From: an uncultured Lachnospiraceae bacterium | GTDB lineage: Bacteria > Bacillota > Clostridia > Lachnospirales > Lachnospiraceae | Direction of reading: 5' to 3' | Assembly: GCA_902789555.1 (NCBI GenBank) | Contig: CADAOF010000001.1 | Location: forward strand, 249,851 to 313,850 | DNA: 64,000 nt | Shown: positions 56,650 through 64,000 of the stretch, piece after piece | Layout of the letters: each line of letters starts with the position of its first letter | Position numbering within the stretch: the first letter of the stretch is position 1 | Notes under the pieces: generated by a model | Told to the model about the DNA's origin: nothing | Seen by the model: the letters and a program-made list of their open reading frames with translations, nothing else | The model's database searches: none | Position numbers and translations under genes: made by a program

Positions 56650-56678
56650 ATTATAACGGACAGCGCGCAAAAAAACAA
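56650..56678 (-). promoter_or_regulatory. Promoter of the P-loop/HlyD-like unit
   Basis: Minus-strand TTGTTT (56673-56678), 17-base spacer, exact TATAAT (56650-56655). Confidence 0.65.
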
Positions 56679-56708
56679 GCCGTCCCGAAAATGTTTCCTG
56701 CTTTTCCG

Positions 56709-57860
56709 TCAGTGCCGCGGCGGCTCTTCATCCCGCTGCAGCCCGACGTTCAGAACAAGTCCCAGCGCCGTGTAGCTGCACACCAGCGAACTCAGGCCGG
56801 CGCTGAAAAACGGCAGCACGACACCCGTGTTCGGCAGCAGTCCGCTGCAGACGCCGATGTTGATGAAGACCTGAAGGCCAAGCAGCGTTCCGACGCCCGC
56901 ACAGATGATGCGTCCCTCCAGGTCCGCCGCCTTGCTTGCTGCGCGGAAGCACAGGAATACGAGCAGCGCGAAGAGGAAAATCACGGCGCAGGTCCCGATG
57001 AATCCCAGTTCCTCTCCTACGACCGCAAAAATGAAATCGCAGTTTTCCTGGGACAGGAAATTGCCGTTCTTGACCGATTCGAAGTCGGCATTGAAAAGTC
57101 CTTTGCCGTTGATCTTTCCCGACGCGATCGCCATGACGGCTTTGGCCTGCTGGTTGTTCAGCGAGGCGTAATCGGGATTGTCCGGGTTCAGATATCCGAG
57201 GATGCGGTTCAGCATGTACTGCTTCAGGATCATCGGGTTCTCACGGGTCGAATCCCAGTAAAGGAACCCGGCAGCCGGAAGAATTGCAAGAAACATGCTG
57301 CCGATCCATTTCCAGCTGATCCCGCCGACGAAGAACAGGACAAGAAAGATCAGGGTGAAGGTCGCCGTGGTCGAAAGATCCGGTTCCAGGAAGATCATGA
57401 CGGCCGGGATGGCAAACAGCAGCAAGGCCAGAAAGACGGTTGCCGGCTTATTGATCTTCTCCCGGAAATGTCCGAAGAACCAGGCAAAGAACAGGATCAG
57501 GCAGACCTTCGCGAATTCCGAAGGCTGGAAGCTGCCGAGGCCGGGGATGCGGAGCCATCTGGTGGCGCCGTAGAAGGTCTGGCCGAGCGGCGTAAACAGG
57601 AGCCCGAGGATCCCGATCATGAAGAGCCAGATCAGGCCGTGCAGTTTCATCCAGAGATGGTAGTCGATCAGGGTAAGAGCCAGCACGAAGACGAAGCTCA
57701 GCAGGAAGCAGAGCATCTGCTCACGGATGGTCGCCGGTCCGTCGGCATCATGTGCCACGGCGCTCTGCAGGACGGTAAAGCCCAGAATGCTGAGCGCGAT
57801 CATGACCAGCAGCACCGGCAGGTTGAAGTTGCGTAAGCGATAGCGGTCAAAAGCAAACAT
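56709..57860 (-). CDS. rodA: Lipid II polymerase RodA (SEDS family)
   Basis: 383-residue SEDS glycosyltransferase with about ten hydrophobic segments. Signature regions: GATRWLRIPGLGSFQPSEFA (the SEDS periplasmic loop), the catalytic-site Asp region LEPDLSTTATF, and the C-terminal LLPNTGVVLPFFSAGLSSLV. It pairs with PBP2 for lateral-wall synthesis. Its ATG shares bases with the minD stop (TAATG). Last gene of the radC-mre-mrd-min unit. Confidence 0.94.
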   Translation of the reverse strand: MFAFDRYRLRNFNLPVLLVMIALSILGFTVLQSAVAHDADGPATIREQMLCFLLSFVFVLALTLIDYHLWMKLHGLIWLFMIGILGLLFTPLGQTFYGATRWLRIPGLGSFQPSEFAKVCLILFFAWFFGHFREKINKPATVFLALLLFAIPAVMIFLEPDLSTTATFTLIFLVLFFVGGISWKWIGSMFLAILPAAGFLYWDSTRENPMILKQYMLNRILGYLNPDNPDYASLNNQQAKAVMAIASGKINGKGLFNADFESVKNGNFLSQENCDFIFAVVGEELGFIGTCAVIFLFALLVFLCFRAASKAADLEGRIICAGVGTLLGLQVFINIGVCSGLLPNTGVVLPFFSAGLSSLVCSYTALGLVLNVGLQRDEEPPRH

Positions 57861-58633
57861 TATCTGCGGCGGAACCATCCTTTCTTCTTAATTTTGAGCG
57901 GCGGGATCGGCACTTCCTCGCCGAGCAGACGCCTGACGATGCGGTCATAAGCCTGTCCGGCCGGCGTTTTCGTTCCGCTGACCGGCCGTCCTTCGTTGGC
58001 ACAGCTGATCACGGCGTCATCGTCGGGAATGACGCCCAGCAGTTCTGCGCCCAGTACGTCCGTGATATCGGCCGGCTGCATCATGGCGCCGGTCCTGACC
58101 AGTTCGGTACGAACGCCGTTCACGATGACGCTGCGTTTCCTGACGCCGGCCTCCTCCAGCAGGTGCAGGACCTTGTCCGCGTCGCGCACGGCGGAAACGA
58201 CCGGTGCCGTTACCACGATGCCTTCGTCCGCCAGAGGAAGGATCAGCTGAAAGCATTCTCCGATCCCCGCCGGACTGTCGATCAGGACGTGCTCCGCCAT
58301 GCCCGAAAGCTCGGTGAGCACGCGCTGCAGCGCCTCTTTCGTCAGGGTCTCCTGCCTTACGGTCTGCGCCGCGGCAAGCAGCATCAGATTCGGATAGCGG
58401 TCCGATCTGACCAGGGCGTCTTCCGCGGAGACCGTGCCTTTCAGTACGTCGCCGATATGCCAGAAGACCTGCGTTTCCAGGCCGAGAGAAACGTCAAGGT
58501 TGCGGAGGCCGAGATCCAGATCGACGATCGCCGTGCGCTTTCCCGCAGCGGCCAGTCCGGCACCGATGGCTGCGGCAGCCGTCGTCTTGCCGACGCCGCC
58601 CTTGCCCGAAGTGATAAGCGTGATCCGGGACAT
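57860..58633 (-). CDS. minD: Septum-site determining ATPase MinD
   Basis: 257-residue deviant-Walker ATPase: SGKGGVGKTTAAAAIG (9-24), DLDLGLRNLDVSLGLE and IDSPAGIGE. The Lys/Arg-rich end (LKIKKKGWFRRR) could be a short membrane-targeting helix. No minC precedes and no minE follows it: mrdA is 14 bases upstream and rodA overlaps downstream. These partners may be elsewhere or absent, or the protein may work with another effector. Confidence 0.93.
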   Translation of the reverse strand: MSRITLITSGKGGVGKTTAAAAIGAGLAAAGKRTAIVDLDLGLRNLDVSLGLETQVFWHIGDVLKGTVSAEDALVRSDRYPNLMLLAAAQTVRQETLTKEALQRVLTELSGMAEHVLIDSPAGIGECFQLILPLADEGIVVTAPVVSAVRDADKVLHLLEEAGVRKRSVIVNGVRTELVRTGAMMQPADITDVLGAELLGVIPDDDAVISCANEGRPVSGTKTPAGQAYDRIVRRLLGEEVPIPPLKIKKKGWFRRR

Positions 58634-58647
58634 TGCACTCTCCTCCT

Positions 58648-61521
58648 TTACTCCGTGATCTCGTTGCCGCCGGCGTCCTTGGCTTCGCTGCCGAAAACGT
58701 CTTCATCGGTAAGATAACCGTAATAGTAGTCGTAGATGTATCCGCCCAGTTCTGCAGCATTGCCCGAAGTATAGCCGTGAGGGATCGTCACGCCGAGTGC
58801 GATCTCCGGTGCGGAATACGGCGCAAAGCTGATGAACGTCGCGTGGTTCGGGCGGTTGGTGTTTTCTCTTGCCGTACCGGTCTTGCAGGCGAAATCCACC
58901 TTTCCGGAGAACAGAGGTTCATAACCGCCTTCCGTAGCGGCCAGGTGCAGGCCGTAATGGATCGTATCCCATGTATCGGCGGCAAATTCCGTCTTGCTGA
59001 GAATGTCGCCGCGGTAGCTCTGAATGAGCCTTCCTGTCGTATCGTTGCGGTGGTCCAGCAGAGTAAAGTCGTAGATCGTTCCGCGTGTCGCAAGGGTCGC
59101 CGCGTATTTGGCCAGGTGCACATTCGCGAACAGATGCGTGCCGTGCCCGATCGCCGAGGTGATCGAAGACGTATCGGAAATGAACGGTGCGTACTCCGCC
59201 ACCTCCACGCCGGACTTGCTGCCGAGGCCGAGAAGCGCCGCATATTCGCGCAGCGCGTCCACCCCGACCGCGTCAACGTAAACGTCGTCTTCCAGCGCGA
59301 GCCGGTATCCGAGCTGCGCAAAAAAGTCGTTGCAGGAGAACTTCAGCGCCAGCGGAATATTGACATATCCGTGCGACTTCGGATAGCACCAGCAGTGGAC
59401 CTCAATGCCTGCGGCGGAGAAGACGCCGTGGGTCTGCAGGTAGGTCCTTTCGGTCACGAGCCCCTTCTCAAGGCATGCAGCGGAAGTCACCGGCTTGAAG
59501 ATCGAGCCGGGTGTCGTCCGTGCCTGAGTCGCCGTATTCAGGAGCGGCGTCGATTCGTCGTTCAGCAGGGAAGCATAGTAGGCGGAATCGTCCAGGCGGT
59601 TGTTGTCATAGCCGGGATACGAGACCATGGCCAGTACCCTGCCGGTCGCGGTATCGACAACGGTCGCTGCTGCCGAATAAGGGTCGATGGCCAACTGAGC
59701 CGGCGTGATCTGTATCTTGTTGATCTTATCCCTGATGAAGGTGAAGGCGTCCCGTTCCCGCTGCAGATCGTGCTTTTCAATTTCCTCTTCGTCTTCGCTT
59801 TCGGAAGGCAGCAGACGTCCGATCCACTCCGGATCCTCCTCCAGCACGCCCTGTTCGAAGAGTGCCAGCGCGATGTCGCTCCGTTTGATGACACCGTCCC
59901 AGATCAGTTTGTCATACGCGGCTTTCGCAAAGACCGTACTCTCCTGCAGCCTTTCCATGATCCGCCGGACCAGCTGCCGGTAGACCTCTTCCGAGCTGAT
60001 GTACTTATCGTCCAGTTTAAGGCCGGTAATGTCCACCCAGCCGCGTTCCAGACCTTCCCGCAGGTATTCCTGCAGACTGATCGTGCCCTCCGTCCGGTAG
60101 GCCTTGTAGACCTCTGAGGCCGTATCGATGTTTTCCCGGATCAGGATCTTCTCGTCCTGCAGTACGGAGTAGACCGCCGTGAAGCAGTCCTGCATGTCCT
60201 CCGTCAGTTCGGCATAGGCTGTCGGCGTGTCGGAGAGGAGTTCCTCTTCCGTCGCGGCAAGGATCTCTTCCGTGTACTCCGCAAAGGCCTCATACAGCCG
60301 TTTCTGCGCCGGACCGGCATCCTCAAGGCCGAAGAGGCCGAGTTTCAGCACGTTGTTGCCAATCAGCTGGCTGTATACTTTCTTGACCGGAATGAAATGG
60401 TCGGATGCCGTGGGATCGACGTCCGCATTCCGCAGATTCGCGACCAGGATGCCGGCAAGTTTCTGTTCGATCAGGTGATACGTCGCCTTCTGAAGACCGG
60501 CGTCGATCGACAGATAGATATCGTCTCCCGCAGCAGGCTCCTTCTCTTCGATTACCTTCTGTACCTGGCCGAGATTGTTGACGTATACGGTAACGGAGCC
60601 GGAAGTGCCGCGCAGCTGTTCCTCCATCGAGCTTTCAATGCCGGTCTTGCCGATCATGTCGCCGGAAACGTATCCGCCGCCCTGCTCGTTCATCCGCTCG
60701 ATCTCTTCGACGCTCGCCAGCCCCATGTAACCGATGATGTGGCAGAAATAAACGGGATCGTTGTAAACACGTTCATATGCCTGCTCGATGTCGACCCCGA
60801 GGAGTCTCGACTGGTTCTCGCGGATCGCGGCGACCGTGGTTTCGCTGACGTTTTTCGCCACGACGCTTGCCCGGTAGCGCACGTAATAATTCTGCGCCAT
60901 GCTCCAGCGGATGTAGATGATCTTCAGAGCAGTCTGCGGGTCGATCTCATATGTCGTCTTGTCGCGGTTCCTGCCGATGCCGTAGCGGTCGGTATAATAT
61001 GACACGATCTCTTCTGCACCTGCCGCCCGCTCCTCTTCTGTCAGTTCGTCGACCGACCTGTGTCCGTACATGTCACGCAGGAAACGGAGCCTTGCCGCAT
61101 CGGAGGCAAAGCCGTCCTTCAATACGCCGTTTTCATCGTAATAGACCGGAATGGTCTGTTCGATCTTTTCGCCGTGTTCGTCGAGAATGCGGATGAGGCG
61201 GATCAGCATCAGGTTGCGGACGTAACCGTTCGCGTAGGAACCGTCATCAGCGACCGTCACGTTCTGCGTCAGTTTATTGTATGCCAGCAGCACGCCATTA
61301 CGGTCGTAGATCCGGCCGCGCGTCGCCGGCGTTGAAATGCTGCGGATCGTGGTGTTCTGCACGCTTTTTTCCGCTTCCTCCCCGCCGACGATCTGCAGCC
61401 TGTACATCCGGCCAAACAGGAGCCCGAACAGCACAATAAAGACCATCACGACGGGGAAAAGCCGCGACGTGACGATCTGTTTGAGTTTTTCGAAAAGATA
61501 TTCGAGCAGTTCCTTAAACAA
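58648..61521 (-). CDS. mrdA: Penicillin-binding protein 2 with a large internal insertion
   Basis: 957-residue class B transpeptidase of the elongation complex. Membrane helix at about 20-40, pedestal (TPATRGRIYDRNGVLLAYN; GKTGIESSMEEQLRG), then transpeptidase motifs SxxK at S673-K676 (PGSIFK), SCN 729-731 and KTG 880-882. Between about 358 and 612 there is a roughly 250-residue, mostly helical acidic insertion just before the transpeptidase core (AATVVDTATGRVLAMVSYPG), making it far longer than a typical PBP2. The start is TTG at 61521, overlapping the mreD end, with AGGAGG 10 bases upstream. Confidence 0.93.
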   Translation of the reverse strand: MFKELLEYLFEKLKQIVTSRLFPVVMVFIVLFGLLFGRMYRLQIVGGEEAEKSVQNTTIRSISTPATRGRIYDRNGVLLAYNKLTQNVTVADDGSYANGYVRNLMLIRLIRILDEHGEKIEQTIPVYYDENGVLKDGFASDAARLRFLRDMYGHRSVDELTEEERAAGAEEIVSYYTDRYGIGRNRDKTTYEIDPQTALKIIYIRWSMAQNYYVRYRASVVAKNVSETTVAAIRENQSRLLGVDIEQAYERVYNDPVYFCHIIGYMGLASVEEIERMNEQGGGYVSGDMIGKTGIESSMEEQLRGTSGSVTVYVNNLGQVQKVIEEKEPAAGDDIYLSIDAGLQKATYHLIEQKLAGILVANLRNADVDPTASDHFIPVKKVYSQLIGNNVLKLGLFGLEDAGPAQKRLYEAFAEYTEEILAATEEELLSDTPTAYAELTEDMQDCFTAVYSVLQDEKILIRENIDTASEVYKAYRTEGTISLQEYLREGLERGWVDITGLKLDDKYISSEEVYRQLVRRIMERLQESTVFAKAAYDKLIWDGVIKRSDIALALFEQGVLEEDPEWIGRLLPSESEDEEEIEKHDLQRERDAFTFIRDKINKIQITPAQLAIDPYSAAATVVDTATGRVLAMVSYPGYDNNRLDDSAYYASLLNDESTPLLNTATQARTTPGSIFKPVTSAACLEKGLVTERTYLQTHGVFSAAGIEVHCWCYPKSHGYVNIPLALKFSCNDFFAQLGYRLALEDDVYVDAVGVDALREYAALLGLGSKSGVEVAEYAPFISDTSSITSAIGHGTHLFANVHLAKYAATLATRGTIYDFTLLDHRNDTTGRLIQSYRGDILSKTEFAADTWDTIHYGLHLAATEGGYEPLFSGKVDFACKTGTARENTNRPNHATFISFAPYSAPEIALGVTIPHGYTSGNAAELGGYIYDYYYGYLTDEDVFGSEAKDAGGNEITE

Positions 61522-62032
61522 ACGACCTGGTCCTCCTGGTCTCCCATCTCGTGATCAGCGTTTCCGTTTTCCGGAAAAGCGGATACAGCACGAGCGTCAT
61601 GAGCGCCGTATAGAGCAGTTCAGGGATGATGACGCCCGTAAAATAGGCGCCGAAGTCAAGCTGGCCGTTCAGGGCAAAAGCAAAAACGAATATGCCGATG
61701 TGGTAGAACAGGTCGCTGAACAGGCAGAGCAGCAGCGGCATGTCCACGAATTCGGTAAAGTAGAGCCGTCCGAGAAGTCCGATCCCGTAGCCTAGCAGCG
61801 TATAGATCAGGGCGGAAAAGCCGAGCGTCTCACTGAAGAAAATGTCCAGCAGCAGGCCGCAGACAAAGCCAATGCACATGCCGTCCACGCTGCCCCTGAT
61901 GAAGCCGAAGGAGAACACGAGGATCAGCATGATGTTCGGCACGGTCAGGATCAGCGGAGAGGCGGCAAAGACGTTGTTCTGCAGGAAAAACGCCGCCAGG
62001 ATCAGCAAAAGATATACGAAAGCCCGTTTCAT
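61514..62032 (-). CDS. mreD: Rod-shape determining protein MreD
   Basis: 172-residue hydrophobic protein with five or six membrane segments and the MreD pattern (FGFIRGSVDGMCIGFVCGLL, then LDIFFSETLGFSAL). Links MreC to the PBP2/RodA synthase. Overlaps mreC by four bases (ATGA) and mrdA by eight. Confidence 0.92.
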   Translation of the reverse strand: MKRAFVYLLLILAAFFLQNNVFAASPLILTVPNIMLILVFSFGFIRGSVDGMCIGFVCGLLLDIFFSETLGFSALIYTLLGYGIGLLGRLYFTEFVDMPLLLCLFSDLFYHIGIFVFAFALNGQLDFGAYFTGVIIPELLYTALMTLVLYPLFRKTETLITRWETRRTRSFV

Positions 62033-62886
62033 TGCCCGTTCTCCGATATCTTCAGCGTGGTAACGATCAGTACGCTGTCAAGCGTATCAAAATTCACGGC
62101 CGGGCGGATCGTTCCCGATTTCTGCAGATGGTTCGGGTCGGTTTCGATGCTGTCCACGAAGCCGATCAGCAGCCCGGGCACGTACAGGGCACTGATGTTT
62201 GACGTCACGACCATGTCGCCGACGGCGATGTCCTCTTCCATGCCGATATTCTGAAGTTCCAGCAGTCCGTCCGCGTACAGGGACAGGTTGCCGGCCACGA
62301 TGCAGCTGCTCTCGCTGCGGGCGCTCATTGCGCTCACGTACTGGGAGTCGTTGATGATGGTGCTTACCGTCGCGTAGCTTTCGCTGACCGCCGTCACGAT
62401 GCCGACGAGCCCGCCGTCCGCGAGGACGTTCATGTTGACGCGGATGCCGTCGCCGCTTCCTTTGTCGATCAGGAAGGAACGGTACCAGTTGCTCGAGTTC
62501 TTGCCGATGATATGTGCCCCGACGGTATCGTACTGCGGATACTGTTCGGCAAGGTCAAGGAGGCGCCGCATCTCATCCAGTTCGTTTTCCCGGAGGCGCA
62601 GGCGTGCGTTCTCCTCCCGCAGGACCGCCAGTTCGTTCGACAGAAGTTCGTTGACTTCCCGTACCTGCGAAAGTTCACTGTATTCCTCGATGCGCCCGAA
62701 GAGATAGCGTCCGGCCGTGTTCATCCCCTTCTGCATGGGCATGAGAACGGCATCGACACCGCTGCGGAGCGCATTGCTGAAGCCCGAGCTGAAGGAGCTG
62801 AGGAGCATCAGAAACAGACAGACGCCGACCAGGATCAGCAGTCCGGTATGCGGCCGCATGGATGGATTGTTGCGCTTATCTGCCAT
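62029..62886 (-). CDS. mreC: Rod-shape determining protein MreC
   Basis: 285 residues: membrane helix (about 12-35), coiled coil (about 75-110; LSNELAVLREENARLRLREN), and beta-barrel domain (VGAHIIGKNSSNWYRSFLID; GLVGIVTAVSESYATVSTII). It scaffolds PBP2 outside the membrane. mreB, normally just upstream, is missing here: radC precedes it with a 31-base gap. Confidence 0.95.
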   Translation of the reverse strand: MADKRNNPSMRPHTGLLILVGVCLFLMLLSSFSSGFSNALRSGVDAVLMPMQKGMNTAGRYLFGRIEEYSELSQVREVNELLSNELAVLREENARLRLRENELDEMRRLLDLAEQYPQYDTVGAHIIGKNSSNWYRSFLIDKGSGDGIRVNMNVLADGGLVGIVTAVSESYATVSTIINDSQYVSAMSARSESSCIVAGNLSLYADGLLELQNIGMEEDIAVGDMVVTSNISALYVPGLLIGFVDSIETDPNHLQKSGTIRPAVNFDTLDSVLIVTTLKISENGQ

Positions 62887-62917
62887 ATTTCCGTTTTCTC
62901 TCCTCGATGGGTTCGCT

Positions 62918-63634
62918 TCAGTCCGTGCCGGGTGCCTTCAGCAGGCCTCTCTCCCGAAAGCTCAGATAACAGTGATCGCCGATGATGATATGGTCCATTA
63001 CCGGGATGTGCAGCAGGGCGCCGGCCTCGGCCAGCCGGTTCGTCAGGGCGATATCCGCAGCGGACGGTTCGGGATCGCCGCTCGGATGGTTGTGCAGCAG
63101 GACCACGAAGACGGCACGGTGCCGCAGCGCGTTCAGAAAGATCTCCCGCGGAGAGGCCAGGGACGAATTCACCGTTCCCATGGAGACCGTCTCGGTATGC
63201 AGCAGCCGGTTCTTCGTATCAAACATGGCTACCCACATCTCTTCGTGATCCAGGTAGCACAGGTCCTCCATGAAGTAGGACGCGATGGCGTTCGGCCGGC
63301 CGAGGGTGAGGTGTTCCCGCCTTGCTGCCCCGGCAATGCGCCGGCTGAGTTCGCCGACCGCCAGAAGTTCCGCGGCCTTGACGGGGCCGATCCCTTCAAC
63401 GCTCATTAGTTCTTCCCGGGTCGTCTGCCGCAGGAATCCGAGTCCGCGCCGCTCGCCGAATACGGTCAGGAGCCTGCGCGAAAGTTCCAGTGCCGTCAGG
63501 CGGTTCGTTCCCGACCGAAGGATCACGGCAAGGAGTTCGGCGTCGCTCAGGGCGCCGGGCCCGTAAGCGGCACATTTTTCATAGGGGCGTTCCGAAGCCG
63601 GCATCGACTTCATGGTCTGTTTTTCAAGATTCAA
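62918..63634 (-). CDS. radC: RadC family protein (JAMM domain)
   Basis: About 238 residues: N-terminal helix-hairpin-helix (EELMSVEGIGPVKAAELLAV) and a C-terminal JAMM metal site (VVLLHNHPSGDPEPSAADIA). Historically called DNA repair protein RadC; its function remains unsettled. The start is taken as TTG at 63634, with AAGGAGG 5 bases upstream; the nearest ATG (63613) is too far from that site, and a TTG at 63658 lies before it. radC next to mre genes is a standard Firmicutes layout. Confidence 0.9.
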   Translation of the reverse strand: MNLEKQTMKSMPASERPYEKCAAYGPGALSDAELLAVILRSGTNRLTALELSRRLLTVFGERRGLGFLRQTTREELMSVEGIGPVKAAELLAVGELSRRIAGAARREHLTLGRPNAIASYFMEDLCYLDHEEMWVAMFDTKNRLLHTETVSMGTVNSSLASPREIFLNALRHRAVFVVLLHNHPSGDPEPSAADIALTNRLAEAGALLHIPVMDHIIIGDHCYLSFRERGLLKAPGTD

Positions 63635-63685
63635 TTTTTCCTCCTTTTGTCTCTCCAAAACTCCAAAAGGAAGAAATTAATTATA

Positions 63686-64000
63686 TCACAGGGCAAGTCC
63701 TGCGTCCACCAGTTTCTGCAGGGACATCAGGATGCCGTACTTGGCGTGGTACCAGGTGAGGCCTCCCTGGAAGTAGATGCGGTACGGGCTTCTGAGCGGG
63801 CCGTCCGCGGAAAGTTCGATGGAGGAGCCCTGCACGAAGGCGCCGGCGGCCATGATGACCTGATCCGCGTACCCCGGCATGTCCGACGGGACCGGTCGCA
63901 CGAAGCTGTCCACGGGAGCCGCTGCCTGGATGCCGGCGCAGAATGCCTTCATGTATTCCGGGCTGCCCAGGTCGATCGCCTGAATGATATCATAACGGGT
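63686..64000 (-). CDS. Methionine gamma-lyase family protein, C-terminal part (cut)
   Basis: The last 104 residues of a PLP enzyme of the family named aluminium resistance protein or methionine gamma-lyase-like (YnbB group). Recognised by IIQAIDLGSPEYMKAFCAGI, PVSDMPGYADQVIMAAG-like segment (here PVPSDMPGYADQVIMAAGAF) and the end IYFQGGLTWYHAKYGILMSL. The reading frame stays open to the window edge and the PLP lysine lies beyond it. Shares direction with radC, 51 bases upstream of it. Confidence 0.85.
   Translation of the reverse strand, partial: TRYDIIQAIDLGSPEYMKAFCAGIQAAAPVDSFVRPVPSDMPGYADQVIMAAGAFVQGSSIELSADGPLRSPYRIYFQGGLTWYHAKYGILMSLQKLVDAGLAL

Overview
The window looks like a contiguous stretch of core chromosome from a GC-rich member of the class Clostridia (Firmicutes), most likely Lachnospiraceae or a near relative. 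This is inferred from the gene complement: a CIRCE-controlled hrcA-grpE-dnaK-dnaJ operon, RNase J and RNase Y, IreB-RuvX-DUF1292, SepF, an mre/min/rod cluster, a Gram-positive LexA box at recA, and lipoproteins with an LspA. There is no outer-membrane gene set. Sixty-one genes are annotated; two are cut by the window ends. I see no rRNA, tRNA, IS element, prophage or CRISPR array, and no gene-free stretch over 300 bases (the longest are 25517-25769 and 1235-1474, both divergent promoter regions).

Layout. 1-1740: start of recA with SOS box, a catalytically degenerate rhomboid-like protein, and divergent rpsT. 1818-19312 (all minus): CPBP protease, rpoD, a PPIase lipoprotein, a 5'-3' exonuclease/dephospho-CoA kinase fusion, a YycJ-type MBL protein, the polyamine transporter potA-potB-potCD, ireB-ruvX-DUF1292, RNase J, an MltG-like fragment, an M16C peptidase, era and recO. 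19476-30264: udk, a LysR regulator, a beta-helix protein, topB, a GIY-YIG protein, an ECF sigma/anti-sigma pair divergent from a DUF4349 lipoprotein, yigZ, and a class A PBP. 30331-42422: class I lysyl-tRNA synthetase with an extra tRNA-binding domain, exonuclease III, rny, tyrS, upp, a DUF5662 protein, malQ, an Lrp regulator, yggS, mtaB and an HPr-like protein without the catalytic histidine. 42423-50483: heat-shock operon hrcA-grpE-dnaK-dnaJ running on into rsmE, cysteine desulfurase and thiI. 50578-64000: a D-2-hydroxyacid dehydrogenase, sepF-lspA-rluD-amidase, a small P-loop protein with an HlyD-like protein, then radC-mreC-mreD-mrdA-minD-rodA and the end of a methionine gamma-lyase family gene.

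The genes serve envelope growth and division (MreCD, PBP2, RodA, MinD, SepF, PBP1A, amidase, LspA), RNA metabolism and tRNA modification (RNase J, RNase Y, MtaB, ThiI, RluD, RsmE, two aminoacyl-tRNA synthetases), DNA repair (RecA, RecO, Xth, RadC, TopB, RuvX) and protein quality control. No large unknown system is evident. The best leads are the exonuclease-CoaE fusion, the class I LysRS with a C-terminal tRNA-binding domain, a mirrored 12-bp element shared by the two divergent ECF-locus promoters, a Crh-like HPr, the SepF-linked P-loop/HlyD pair, and an rny promoter nested in the tyrS terminator. Promoters and terminators were read by eye from consensus matches and have not been tested.
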